A stretch of 64,000 nucleotides of DNA. It comes from Gammaproteobacteria bacterium (GTDB lineage: Bacteria; Pseudomonadota; Gammaproteobacteria; Pseudomonadales; Azotimanducaceae). The stretch spans positions 67,794-131,793 of the forward strand of contig PAPD01000018.1 of the NCBI GenBank assembly GCA_002708765.1. The letters run 5' to 3'. Position 1 is the stretch's first letter, and each line of letters opens with the position of its first letter. The notes beneath the pieces were generated by a model, which ran no database searches, was not told the DNA's origin, and saw only the letters and a program-made list of their open reading frames with translations. Position numbers and translations under genes: made by a program. This document shows positions 45,158 through 53,830 of the stretch, in pieces.

Positions 45158-45219
45158 GTTTTTTTTTTAGTAATAAATACATAGATTTACGATTTTTATT
45201 AAACAAACATTTATAGGGT

Positions 45220-45236
45220 TGCACAAATTTGGTGCT
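45220..45236. promoter_or_regulatory. NtrC-type enhancer site 1
   Basis: TGCACAAATTTGGTGCT fits TGCACY-N5-RGTGCA with GCAC-N7-GTGC. It lies about 85 bases upstream of the sigma-54 -12 element, a usual enhancer distance. Confidence 0.75.
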
Positions 45237-45261
45237 AGTTAAAACCATCTCCTCGTCACAA

Positions 45262-45278
45262 AGCACTGTTCCTGTGCA
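45262..45278. promoter_or_regulatory. NtrC-type enhancer site 2
   Basis: AGCACTGTTCCTGTGCA again has GCAC-N7-GTGC. Its centre is 42 bases (four helical turns) from site 1, as expected for cooperative binding of NtrC dimers. Confidence 0.72.
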
Positions 45279-45416
45279 ACAGAATCACGCTCATTAAGAT
45301 CAAAAACAGAAATTAGATTAATCTGATTTAGTAATAATCTACCTTTTTAAGTTTTAATCTTTTGCGTTGCCAATGGGCAAGAATCTTCTGTCAATAGTCT
45401 GATAAATTTCCAAACT

Positions 45417-46952
45417 TTATCTATTTTCTCCCCAAGTTGACGCTTCGAGTTCACTATTCCTTGTAAACTGAAAAACTGAACTAGTTCCGGCTTCTACAAT
45501 CGACTGCTCAGAAACCAAAGTCAAAACAGCGTTATCCTTTAACTCTATAAGGTCATCTGCACCCAGATTAATCATCGTTGATTTTATCTTCTTTAAAGTT
45601 GTTGCAAGAACCTCCGACAAACCTCCAACATAGGGCACGTAAGCATCTACACCTTCTTCAAAAAGTAACTCTCCGGAATCAACGCTGTCTGAATATCTCT
45701 GCCAATTCTGCGCTCGGCGCGTTCCTTCACCCCAATATGATTTATAAATTTGTCCATTAATTGAAGTTTTCGCTGATGGGCTTTCGTCAGTCATAGCAAA
45801 ATAGCGTCCCATCATCACGAAATCAGCACCCATAGCGAGGGCTAACACAATCTGTGTATCATTAGACAAACCACCGTCCGAACAAATAGGGACATAAATC
45901 CCCGTATTCTTAAAATGTTCGTCTCTTCGAGCAACCACATCCAATAGGGCTGACGCTTGACCTCGACCTACTCCTTTTTGCTCCCTAGTAATACAAATAG
46001 AACCGCCACCAATTCCTACTTTTACAAAATCCACTCCCAAACCAGAAACCAAATAATCAAAACCTTCCTTTGAAACGATATTACCGCCACCCAAAACCAC
46101 ATCCTGCCCAAACCTATTTCGAACCCAATCAAGTCCTTCTTTTTGGTATTCCGAAAGCCCATCTGAGGAATCAAAACAGAGAACATCCACGCCTGCCTCA
46201 ACCAGTTTAGGAGCTCTTTCCTGATAATCTCTCGTATTTAAAGCTGCTCCCACACACAACCTCTTCGAGCTATCTAGAAGTTCGTTGGGATGTCGCATGT
46301 GATCCTCGTAATCCTTCTTGAAAACCAGGGACTTCAAATTTCCCTCCTTATCAATTACTGGAAGGCAGTTTTTTTTATGCATATGCAACAAACTATTAGC
46401 CTCTTTCAAGCTAAGACCTTCTTCACCAAAGATTACATTTTCGATTTTTGTCATATAACTTTCGACTGGGGAGTTTAAGTCGTCTTCATGTTGCCAAAAG
46501 TCCTGGTCTGTAATAATTCCCAATAATCTACCCTGAGAAGTGCCATCAGAAGTTACAGGAACTGTCGAATGTCCGGTCTTTTTCATAAGGCCAATTACGT
46601 CTCGTAATGTTTCTCCAACTTTTGTGTTAGTGTCGCTCGAAACAAAACCTGCTTTGTGAGATTTTACCTGCCGGACCATTGCTGCCTGAGAACCAATATC
46701 CTGAGAACCAAAGATAAAACCTAGCCCTCCTTGCCGAGCAAGGGCTATAGCGAGATTAGAATCAGTAACAGATTGCATGGCGGCCGACACAATTGGGACA
46801 TTAATACGAAATCGCAACCCAGTCGCAGAGGAATCAGATCCGACAGGTGCAGAAAGATCTATTAACTCCGGTGTCTGGGCTTTTCTGGTGAGCCGAGGAA
46901 TTAGCAAGAATTCGCTAAAAGTTCTAGATACACCCTCTATGATCTTTGCCAT
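45417..46952 (-). CDS. guaB: IMP dehydrogenase of an unusual (Tritrichomonas-like) clade
   Basis: Oxidises IMP to XMP for GTP synthesis; 511 residues. The catalytic loop is G-G-G-S-I-C-I-T-R-E-Q-K-G near 318-330 with the nucleophile Cys, followed by G-R-G-Q-A-S, and the flap is R-A-Q-N-W-Q-R-Y near 425 with the Arg-Tyr dyad. Two CBS domains lie between about 100 and 220. The N-end F-L-L-I-P and the loops match the clade known from Tritrichomonas foetus IMP dehydrogenase rather than the common bacterial form with S-I-C-T-T-R. It is not next to guaA, unlike the usual proteobacterial guaBA operon. Whether another guaB exists is unknown. Confidence 0.88.
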   Translation of the reverse strand: MAKIIEGVSRTFSEFLLIPRLTRKAQTPELIDLSAPVGSDSSATGLRFRINVPIVSAAMQSVTDSNLAIALARQGGLGFIFGSQDIGSQAAMVRQVKSHKAGFVSSDTNTKVGETLRDVIGLMKKTGHSTVPVTSDGTSQGRLLGIITDQDFWQHEDDLNSPVESYMTKIENVIFGEEGLSLKEANSLLHMHKKNCLPVIDKEGNLKSLVFKKDYEDHMRHPNELLDSSKRLCVGAALNTRDYQERAPKLVEAGVDVLCFDSSDGLSEYQKEGLDWVRNRFGQDVVLGGGNIVSKEGFDYLVSGLGVDFVKVGIGGGSICITREQKGVGRGQASALLDVVARRDEHFKNTGIYVPICSDGGLSNDTQIVLALAMGADFVMMGRYFAMTDESPSAKTSINGQIYKSYWGEGTRRAQNWQRYSDSVDSGELLFEEGVDAYVPYVGGLSEVLATTLKKIKSTMINLGADDLIELKDNAVLTLVSEQSIVEAGTSSVFQFTRNSELEASTWGENR

Positions 46953-47026
46953 TATATTCTCCTGTTACAAAAAAATACAAGAAACAGAAATTAACTAAAC
47001 TTCATAAACATCCCATGACTATTTTT

Positions 47027-47689
47027 TTAACGAGCTAAAAGACCTCTCTCTTTTTCGATTAAAAAATCGGCTACCTGAAGCATTCCAAGATTACTGTTTC
47101 CGACCATAGAACCTTCGATACGATACTTACCGTTAACAATGAGAGCTGGGACTCCTCTCGCACCATAGATCTTCTGCCTAGCTACTGCTCGTTGATATTT
47201 GGCTGTAACCCCAAAAGAATCGTTATAGGTTCGCAGAAATGTCTCCGCATCCACACCGTACTCCGATACAAATTCGGCGATAGCTTCAAGGTCATTCAGA
47301 CGCCTTTTGTTATTATGAATAGTTTTAAAAAGCGGTAGATGTAATTTCGATAAGTAGTCAAGCGCCTCTAGCGTATAATAAGTCCTGGCGAACATCTGGT
47401 AACCAGGGACATTCCAGATTGCAGGAGTTCTATTAAAAATAACGTCTGAAGACAACTGACTCTTCCATTGAGAAATTAACGGTTCAAATCTAAAACAATG
47501 AGGGCATCCATATGAGAAATATTCGGTCACCTCGATTTTCTCTGGATTGCTCGTTCCTATAGGCACCTCAAGTCGAGCATAATGAACTCCTTCCTCATAT
47601 TCGAAAAGATCCGCAGAATACAAGCTGGGGGAAAACAAAAAAATGAAGTAAGCAAAAATAAGAAACAATTCTACCGATTTACTATTCAC
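47027..47689 (-). CDS. dsbA: Thiol:disulfide interchange protein DsbA
   Basis: Periplasmic oxidase that introduces disulfides. 220 residues with a signal peptide (hydrophobic stretch about 8-24, cleavage after Ser-Ala near 26). The active site is C62-P-H-C65 and the cis-proline lies in R-G-V-P-A-L-I-V near 180. Length is typical. It is 46 bases downstream of cytochrome c4 on the same strand, a conserved pairing in gammaproteobacteria, and its partner dsbB is in this window. It has no sign of a lipobox. Confidence 0.92.
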   Translation of the reverse strand: MNSKSVELFLIFAYFIFLFSPSLYSADLFEYEEGVHYARLEVPIGTSNPEKIEVTEYFSYGCPHCFRFEPLISQWKSQLSSDVIFNRTPAIWNVPGYQMFARTYYTLEALDYLSKLHLPLFKTIHNNKRRLNDLEAIAEFVSEYGVDAETFLRTYNDSFGVTAKYQRAVARQKIYGARGVPALIVNGKYRIEGSMVGNSNLGMLQVADFLIEKERGLLAR

Positions 47690-47734
47690 GACCTCACTCC
47701 TACCAATTATTTTTTCCTTGGACTATTGATAACA

Positions 47735-48331
47735 CTAGCGAAGCCCACGAATGTAACTCGCCACGGCTTCCATCTCAATCTCCGTCAGGTCTTTAACAAC
47801 GCCTCTCATCATTTGCGAATCACCATCATTTTTTCTTTCGCCTTTTTGGAAAGCTTTTAGCTGCGCCAAAGTGTATTCCTCCCATTGACCTGCAAGAGCA
47901 GGGAATCGAGCTAAATCGTTTCCTCTACCAGCGGGGGAATGACACGAAGAACAGGAAGCAATTTTCTTACGCCCAATTCCGGATTTATAAATAGCTTCCC
48001 CCAAGGCAACAAAACGCGCTTTAGCAAAACCCATTTGTCTTTCTTTACTCCCGTAGTATGCTGCTATCGTTCCTAATTCACGATCAGAGAAATTATCAAG
48101 AAGCCCTGCCATAGTTGGAATAATTCTTTCACCGCGCCTTATGTCTTTTAATTGCTTAAGCAAGTAATTCTCTCCCTGCCCTGCTAAATTCGGAAAAGCT
48201 GAAGAAAAACTATTGCCATCCACGCCGTGACAACTGGCACATACAGCCACTAACTCATCTACTGGCCGATCAGCTTCAGCCAAGTTTAAAAAAAAGCTCA
48301 ACAAGATTCCTAATACAAGTTTAAATACCAT
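47735..48331 (-). CDS. Di-heme cytochrome c4
   Basis: Periplasmic electron carrier of 198 residues with a signal peptide ending A-E-A at residue 20. The two heme-binding motifs are C-A-S-C-H at 31-35 and C-S-S-C-H near 127, each in a class I cytochrome fold; axial methionines come from P-T-M-A-G near 75 and from S-Q-M-M-R-G near 176. Cytochrome c4 donates electrons to the terminal oxidase, which fits the caa3-type oxidase cluster nearby. The order engB, cytochrome c4, dsbA is the usual one; engB is divergent. Confidence 0.9.
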   Translation of the reverse strand: MVFKLVLGILLSFFLNLAEADRPVDELVAVCASCHGVDGNSFSSAFPNLAGQGENYLLKQLKDIRRGERIIPTMAGLLDNFSDRELGTIAAYYGSKERQMGFAKARFVALGEAIYKSGIGRKKIASCSSCHSPAGRGNDLARFPALAGQWEEYTLAQLKAFQKGERKNDGDSQMMRGVVKDLTEIEMEAVASYIRGLR

Positions 48332-48413
48332 AAAAAACTAGTCGCCTTTCTAGTCCCAAATTTTTCGGACAGTGATAAAATAGAAACCGAATTATATACC
48401 GATTCGAAACAAA

Positions 48414-48998
48414 ATGCCCTTAAACTTCCAAGCCGTTCAATTTTTAACAAGCGCAACAACCCTCTCTGGATGCCCACCAGATTCAGGTAAGGAGGTGGTT
48501 TTCTGCGGTAGATCAAACGCTGGAAAATCAAGTGTAATTAATACACTAACTGGAAACCGCAATCTTGCTAGAACAAGTAAGACACCCGGACGAACTCAAA
48601 TGATTAATTTCTTTTCCGTATCTTCAACTCAACGACTGGTAGATTTACCTGGTTATGGTTACGCTAAGGTATCCGCATCTATCACTGCAAATTGGCAGAA
48701 GAATCTAGATGAATTTCTGGAATCAAGAAAATGCCTCCGGGGAGCTGTTCTCCTAATGGATATCAGACATCCATTAAAAGACTCCGATCGAATAATGATT
48801 AACTGGTTAAAATCTATTAACCTGCCAATCCATATATTGCTAACGAAATCGGACAAGTTATCGAAAAATAACAAATTAAGGGCTCTATCCGATACAATAA
48901 AAGAGCTAGGACAGAAAATTAGCTGCCAGACATTTTCTTCAACTCAAAAGGATGGCCTCGATTCATTAGAAAAATCGATCAAAGAATGGCTTGAATAA
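48414..48998 (+). CDS. engB: Ribosome biogenesis GTPase EngB (YihA/YsxC)
   Basis: Small GTPase needed for 50S assembly, 194 residues. G1 is G-R-S-N-A-G-K-S-S near 32-40, G2 covers T-S-K-T-P-G-R-T near 57, G3 is D-L-P-G-Y-G-Y-A near 76-83 and G4 is T-K-S-D near 143. The N-terminal extension and the A-x-x-x-Y loop are standard. It is convergent with polA; the sRNA gene listed below lies between the two, and that gap is a conserved sRNA locus in gammaproteobacteria. Confidence 0.95.
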   Translation: MPLNFQAVQFLTSATTLSGCPPDSGKEVVFCGRSNAGKSSVINTLTGNRNLARTSKTPGRTQMINFFSVSSTQRLVDLPGYGYAKVSASITANWQKNLDEFLESRKCLRGAVLLMDIRHPLKDSDRIMINWLKSINLPIHILLTKSDKLSKNNKLRALSDTIKELGQKISCQTFSSTQKDGLDSLEKSIKEWLE

Positions 48999-49040
48999 AA
49001 AGGACCCGGATCGCAATCTTGGGGAGGGCAAACCGGGTCC
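48994..49040 (-). terminator. Rho-independent terminator of the sRNA (and polA)
   Basis: GGACCCGG and CCGGGTCC (49033-49040 and 49002-49009) form an 8-bp GC-rich stem on the minus strand, followed by TTTTTATT. The loop is long (23 bases) but C-rich. It can stop read-through from polA as well. Confidence 0.85.
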
Positions 49041-49086
49041 CTAACTTCGGCTACTTTCGGGGGAAATGACCGAAGCAACTACCTCA
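48995..49086 (-). ncRNA. ErsA/Spot 42-type small RNA between polA and engB
   Basis: On the minus strand, after polA, a sigma-E-like promoter is followed by about 92 bases. They comprise a stem CTTCGG/CCGAAG (49070-49075 with 49045-49050) that exposes an unpaired UUUCCCCC, a second C-rich stretch (CCCUCCCC), and a Rho-independent terminator. The polA-engB position is where E. coli has Spot 42 and Pseudomonas aeruginosa has ErsA, and ErsA is driven by the envelope-stress sigma factor. No similarity search was run, so the name is positional and structural. The C-rich loops are the presumed target-binding seeds. Confidence 0.78.
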
Positions 49087-49091
49087 ATATA

Positions 49092-49118
49092 TGAGACACC
49101 AATAAATATAGAAAGTTC
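49092..49118 (-). promoter_or_regulatory. Sigma-E (AlgU/RpoE)-like promoter
   Basis: Minus-strand GAACTT (49118-49113), 16-base spacer, then TCTCA (49096-49092). The consensus for AlgU/RpoE is GAACTT-N16/17-TCTGA. It starts 18 bases beyond the polA stop and drives the sRNA. Confidence 0.7.
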
Positions 49119-49135
49119 ATCTAATTTGTTAAAAT

Positions 49136-51844
49136 TTAATGGGCTTCATCCCAATTACTACCTACTCCCAATTCAACTATTAGAGGAATAGAGAGCGAAG
49201 CAGCCCCCTCCATAATTAAAGGAAGGCCCTGTGAAATAATCTCGATTTCTTTCTCAGGAACTTCTAAGACTAGTTCATCATGTACTTGCATAGTTATGCC
49301 AGATGCCAAATTGCTCTCTTCTAACCACTTATCTGTATAGATCATAGCTCGCTTTATAATATCCGCCGCAGTACCTTGCATAGGGGCGTTTATAGCTGTT
49401 CTTTCTGCGGACTGTCGACGATGAAAATTGGACGAATTTATCTCAGACAGATATAGACGCCGTCCATATAAAGTCTCAACATATCCTTTACCTGAGGCTT
49501 CGGTCTTGATCCTTTCCATATATTCCAAAACCCCTGGATAGCGATTAAAATATGAATCTATATAATCCTGAGCCTCATACCTGGGAATGTTAAGCTGTTT
49601 GGACAAACCAAAAGCCGACATACCGTATATAAGACCAAAATTAATTGCCTTTGCCTTCCTCCGATGATCTTCTGTGACGTTTTCCATTGCTACCTGAAAT
49701 ATCTCAGAGGCAGTGGTCTTGTGTATATCGAGTCCAGATCTAAAAGAGGTAACCAAGCCGTCGTCCTGAGATAAATGAGCCATTATCCTAAGCTCAATTT
49801 GTGAATAGTCTGCCGCAACTATTTTATGGGCTGGTTTGGCTATGAAGGCTTTTCTTATTTGCCTTCCATCTTCTGATCGAATCGGAATATTCTGTAGATT
49901 AGGGGAAGAGCTAGACAAACGGCCTGTCGCTGTAACCGCCTGATGATAAGAAGTGTGTACTCGACCTGTTCCTGGAAAAATCTGTTTTGGAAGTTGGTCA
50001 GTGTAAGTGGATTTCAACTTGCTCATCGTTCTGTACTGCATGATTATTTCAGGCAAAGGATAAGAAAAGGCTAGCTCTTGAAGAACCGATTCAGCCGTAG
50101 AGGGTTGGCCTTTCGGCGTTTTTTTTAAGATAGGGAGCCCAAGCTTATCAAAAAAGATAGTCTGAAGCTGTTTTGGGGAACCAATATTGAATTCCTCGCC
50201 CGCTAACTCATAGGCTTTTCTTTCTAAGTCGGTAATTCTCGATTGAAGATAACTACCGTGGCGATTTAACAATTCCTCGTGTACAAGGACACCTCTTCTT
50301 TCAAGCCTTGACAGGTTTTTAACTAAAGGTAGCTCTAGGTTCTCATAAATAGCTTGTAGTTTAGGTTCTTCTTTAAGCCTGCTAGAAAGGAATTCATGCA
50401 ACCTCCAAGTGATATCGGCATCCTCTGCGGCATAGTCCGTAGCTACACTAATATCAATTTTATCAAAAGTTACCTGTTTAGAGCCCTTACCAGCGATGTC
50501 CTCGAAGGTAGTAGTAGAAATTCCTAGATATTTGAGCGCTAGATCGTCCATATTATGTCGCGAACCTACCGAGTTAAAAACGTAAGATTCAAGCATAGTG
50601 TCTTCGACTCGTGCCGATACCTCTAAACCATATTTTGCAAGGATGCTGAGATCGTATTTGATGTTCTGTCCAATAATCGTAATCTTGGGATCTGCAAGAA
50701 GAACTCTTAATCGATCGAATACTAATTGACGATCAATCTGTTTTGGACATCCCTCATATTCGTGAGCGATCGGAACATAAGCGGCTTTTCCTCTTTCTAG
50801 ACAAAAAGAAATACCAACCAATTCTGCCATCATATAATCTATATCTGTGGTTTCGGTATCCAACGCAAATATAGTTCGTTGTTTTAATCTCTGAATCCAG
50901 ATATCTAATTCTTCTAAGGTCAGAATTACTTCATATTTTCGATCATCGATTAAGGGCTTTTGAGCAGAAATGGGAGTCTCGCCAGTTTTTCCTTTTTCTA
51001 TTTCAACAGCCCAAGCCTTGAATTCTAAATCTTTATAAACCCGAGCCAATTTTTCGGCCTCAATAGGTTTTGCTACAAGAGCGTCTAGTGTGGTATCAAG
51101 TTCAACGTTTTTTCTTATCGTTACAAGATCATATGAAGTTGGAAGAAAGGCTAGAGACTCACGCAAATTCTCTCCAATTTTTCCTTTTATCTTCTCTGAG
51201 TTTGCTATGAGATTCTCTAAGGATTTGAATTCATCTAACCATTTGACTGCTGTCTTTGGGCCACACTTCGGAACCCCGGGAATGTTATCTGACGCATCTC
51301 CAACCAAAGCTAGGTAATCTATTATCTGGTCTGCGCGAACACCAAATTTTTTTAAAACACCCTTTTCATCTAGAAAAGTATCCGTCATGGTATTCAGCAA
51401 AGTTACCGTCGGTGAAACTAATTGTGCCAAATCCTTATCCTGAGTAGATATCAATACATCCAAATGTTTATTAGTTGCCTGCTGGACGAGCGTTCCAATA
51501 ACATCATCAGCCTCCACACCCTTAACCGATAAAAGGGGCAACCCCATTAAGGAAACAATTTGATGAATAAAGGAGACCTGACTTCTTAAGTCATCCGGCA
51601 TAGGCGGTCTGTTAGACTTGTATTCCTGGTAGATTTCGTTACGAAACGTTTTGCCTTTCGCATCAAAAATGACTATCACGTTGCTCTCAGGATATTCTGA
51701 AATAAGTTTTCGAATCATACTAATTGTCCCCTTAATTGCCCCCGTCGGTTGCTGTTTTGAGGACATTAAATCGGGCAATGCATGATATGCTCTAAAGAGA
51801 TACGATGAGCCATCTATAAGAATCAATTCGTATTTTTTTTTCAT
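49136..51844 (-). CDS. polA: DNA polymerase I
   Basis: Three-domain repair polymerase of 902 residues. The 5'-3' nuclease (1-290) carries D-G-S-S-Y-L-F-R-A near 10 and V-E-A-D-D-V-I-G near 116. The 3'-5' proofreading domain (300-500) has D-T-E-T-T near 335 and later Asp residues, so editing looks intact. The polymerase part (510-902) has S-Q-I-E-L-R-I, the fingers K-A-I-N-F-G-L-I-Y-G and the catalytic H-D-E-L-V-L-E-V near 855. The start ATG at 51844 is opposite a divergent DUF2782 gene. The sRNA follows directly downstream. Confidence 0.96.
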   Translation of the reverse strand: MKKKYELILIDGSSYLFRAYHALPDLMSSKQQPTGAIKGTISMIRKLISEYPESNVIVIFDAKGKTFRNEIYQEYKSNRPPMPDDLRSQVSFIHQIVSLMGLPLLSVKGVEADDVIGTLVQQATNKHLDVLISTQDKDLAQLVSPTVTLLNTMTDTFLDEKGVLKKFGVRADQIIDYLALVGDASDNIPGVPKCGPKTAVKWLDEFKSLENLIANSEKIKGKIGENLRESLAFLPTSYDLVTIRKNVELDTTLDALVAKPIEAEKLARVYKDLEFKAWAVEIEKGKTGETPISAQKPLIDDRKYEVILTLEELDIWIQRLKQRTIFALDTETTDIDYMMAELVGISFCLERGKAAYVPIAHEYEGCPKQIDRQLVFDRLRVLLADPKITIIGQNIKYDLSILAKYGLEVSARVEDTMLESYVFNSVGSRHNMDDLALKYLGISTTTFEDIAGKGSKQVTFDKIDISVATDYAAEDADITWRLHEFLSSRLKEEPKLQAIYENLELPLVKNLSRLERRGVLVHEELLNRHGSYLQSRITDLERKAYELAGEEFNIGSPKQLQTIFFDKLGLPILKKTPKGQPSTAESVLQELAFSYPLPEIIMQYRTMSKLKSTYTDQLPKQIFPGTGRVHTSYHQAVTATGRLSSSSPNLQNIPIRSEDGRQIRKAFIAKPAHKIVAADYSQIELRIMAHLSQDDGLVTSFRSGLDIHKTTASEIFQVAMENVTEDHRRKAKAINFGLIYGMSAFGLSKQLNIPRYEAQDYIDSYFNRYPGVLEYMERIKTEASGKGYVETLYGRRLYLSEINSSNFHRRQSAERTAINAPMQGTAADIIKRAMIYTDKWLEESNLASGITMQVHDELVLEVPEKEIEIISQGLPLIMEGAASLSIPLIVELGVGSNWDEAH

Positions 51845-51876
51845 ATTATTTAGTCAATTTATTTTCGGTTTATATT

Positions 51877-52167
51877 GTGAAACAAATTTTTTTCTTTTTA
51901 CTAGCAACATTCTCTTTCGTCCTGTTTGTTTTCAGTCCAAAAACCTTTTCTTCTACCTACAGGGTTGAGGACGGGAAAATAGAGATAATCGAAAACAGGC
52001 GACAGACAATTATCGAATACTGGAAAAATGGTAGCCTTGCAATGGTGAAAATTATACCAAAAAAAGGTAGATCTTATTATTTAGTCCCAGCTCCAGATAT
52101 AACTGAAACTGGTGAGATTGCTCATGAATCAAAGCTATACCCTAGGTGGGTAATACTGGAATTCTAA
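51877..52167 (+). CDS. DUF2782 family protein
   Basis: A 96-residue protein starting at GTG with an N-terminal hydrophobic export signal (about 5-24) and a small beta-rich body containing I-E-Y-W-K-N-G near 45 and M-V-K-I-I-P-K-K-G-R-S-Y-Y-L near 54, the DUF2782 core V-x-P-x-x-G-x-P-Y-x-L. The family sits divergently beside polA in Pseudomonas-type genomes and has no known role. It probably acts in the periplasm. No cysteines are present that would suggest a redox job. Confidence 0.75.
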   Translation: MKQIFFFLLATFSFVLFVFSPKTFSSTYRVEDGKIEIIENRRQTIIEYWKNGSLAMVKIIPKKGRSYYLVPAPDITETGEIAHESKLYPRWVILEF

Positions 52168-52194
52168 AAACACTGGAGAAATTTCTTGTTAATT

Positions 52195-52806
52195 TTAAAG
52201 AGAGTTAATCGCTCTCTGGATTTTACTTGAACTATGAGGCGGCTTTATAAAGCCCATGTATCGGCCTAGGTTATCGATTAGAACAAGTGAAGCGCTATGA
52301 TCAACAGTGTAAGCTCCGGGCTCGTTTCCCGGAACTTTGCCAAAAGCAATATTAAGCTGTTGGGACAGATTTACTGTTTCACGAAAACTACCTCTATAAC
52401 CAACAAATTCTGTGTTAAAAGACGAAAGATATTTCGCAAGTCCTTCTGAGGAATCTCTTTCCGGGTCAACAGTGACCATAATTATCTTTACAGGCTTGTC
52501 GAAGTTTGCATAGGCTTTTGAAATAACACTCAAAGTCGTAGGACAAATATCTGGACAAGAGGTAAACGCAAAAAATATGATAGACCATTGGCCATAGAGA
52601 CTTTCTTTCCCAACTTCTTTTCCATGTTCATCTATCATCTGAAAGTCGGAAATCTGTCGAGGACTATCGAATAAAAATAAGCCGATGTCCTTGGCTTCGC
52701 TATCTGTCAAGGGCCTTGGGATAAGAAAAGTTGAGGAAAATAATCCGAGTATTAACGCAATATATGCGATCAGGCTGACCAAGGTATTCCTAATTCCTTT
52801 TTCCAT
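52195..52806 (-). CDS. Sco1/SenC copper chaperone
   Basis: A 203-residue membrane-anchored thioredoxin-like protein, with an N-terminal segment near 8-30 and a copper site Cys-x3-Cys in S-C-P-D-I-C-P-T near 87-92, plus the conserved His in D-H-S-A-S near 170. Sco proteins deliver copper to the CuA centre of cytochrome oxidase subunit II or keep its cysteines reduced. It is the last gene of the oxidase cluster here, 8 bases after heme O synthase, whose product is also needed for the oxidase. Confidence 0.9.
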   Translation of the reverse strand: MEKGIRNTLVSLIAYIALILGLFSSTFLIPRPLTDSEAKDIGLFLFDSPRQISDFQMIDEHGKEVGKESLYGQWSIIFFAFTSCPDICPTTLSVISKAYANFDKPVKIIMVTVDPERDSSEGLAKYLSSFNTEFVGYRGSFRETVNLSQQLNIAFGKVPGNEPGAYTVDHSASLVLIDNLGRYMGFIKPPHSSSKIQRAINSL

Positions 52807-52814
52807 CGGACGAA

Positions 52815-53735
52815 CTAGTTAATTACGTAGGTGACTGGAAGAAGGTGATGATCTATAAGCAAAGAAAGGAACAAAGCGGCTAGGTAAAAAATTGAATAGC
52901 GAAAGGTGTCATACGGAGCCGAATCGCTCTTTCCAAAAATCATTGATAAAGACCAATACATGAAACCAGTTCCTAGCGCTAAGGCAGATATTAGGTAAAA
53001 TATATTACTCATGCCAATGAGGTAAGGCAAAACGGAACAAATAATAAGAATCATCGTATAGAGAAGAATATGAAGTTTAGTATAGGCCTCGCCATGAGTA
53101 ACCGGCAACATAGGAACACGAACATCCCGATATTCCTCTTTACGGTCTATGGCCAACGCCCAGAAGTGCGGCGGAGTCCAAGCAAAAATTATTAGCACCA
53201 GTATAAGCCCCCCTCCATCGATAGTTCCCGTTACGGAAGTCCATCCGAAAAGCGGGGGCGCAGCACCAAATAGCCCGCCGATCACTATATTCTGAGGTGT
53301 CAATCTCTTGAGGTAGACTGAGTATATAACACCGTATCCCAGCCAAGAGGCAAAATTCAACCAGGCTGTTAAAGGATTGATAAAAAAGGCAAGAATGCTC
53401 AAGCCGAGAATACCGGTAATACCAACAAATATAGCGCCCTGCATGGGTTTTATTCTGCCTTGGGCTACTGGACGATTTTTAGTCCTCGACATCCTAGCAT
53501 CAATACCCGAATCAATAAGATGGTTTAATGCAGCAGCCGAACTAGCGACAAGCGCAATTCCCAGATTTGCAAGCAAAAGAATCCTTAGGGGTACTAGAGA
53601 ATCGCCAGCCATGAACATCCCCACCAAGGAACAGAGCAGCATCAAAAGAACCACCCTTGGCTTGCAAATTTCTACGAAATCTCGCCAGTCGGGAGCGCTT
53701 TCAGCAATGTTTGAAGTAGTTGAAATCAATGTCAT
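52815..53735 (-). CDS. ctaB: Protoheme IX farnesyltransferase (heme O synthase)
   Basis: Membrane prenyltransferase of 306 residues that adds the farnesyl group to heme B. About nine membrane segments; the first Asp-rich motif is in N-H-L-I-D-S-G-I-D-A-R-M near 68-79 followed by R-T-K-N-R-P near 82, and the second has Asp in A-I-D-R-K-E-E-Y near 208. The Cox cluster around it uses this product (or its derivative heme A). No heme A synthase (CtaA) gene is visible in the window, although a COX15-type protein could lie elsewhere. Confidence 0.93.
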   Translation of the reverse strand: MTLISTTSNIAESAPDWRDFVEICKPRVVLLMLLCSLVGMFMAGDSLVPLRILLLANLGIALVASSAAALNHLIDSGIDARMSRTKNRPVAQGRIKPMQGAIFVGITGILGLSILAFFINPLTAWLNFASWLGYGVIYSVYLKRLTPQNIVIGGLFGAAPPLFGWTSVTGTIDGGGLILVLIIFAWTPPHFWALAIDRKEEYRDVRVPMLPVTHGEAYTKLHILLYTMILIICSVLPYLIGMSNIFYLISALALGTGFMYWSLSMIFGKSDSAPYDTFRYSIFYLAALFLSLLIDHHLLPVTYVIN

Positions 53736-53830
53736 TCAGTTGGTATTAAAGGCCGGAATAATACATTAAAAAAGCTTCTTTTCCACGCAAGAGCTTAAGA
53801 ATAGGATAAACATTTATTCACATCGACATT

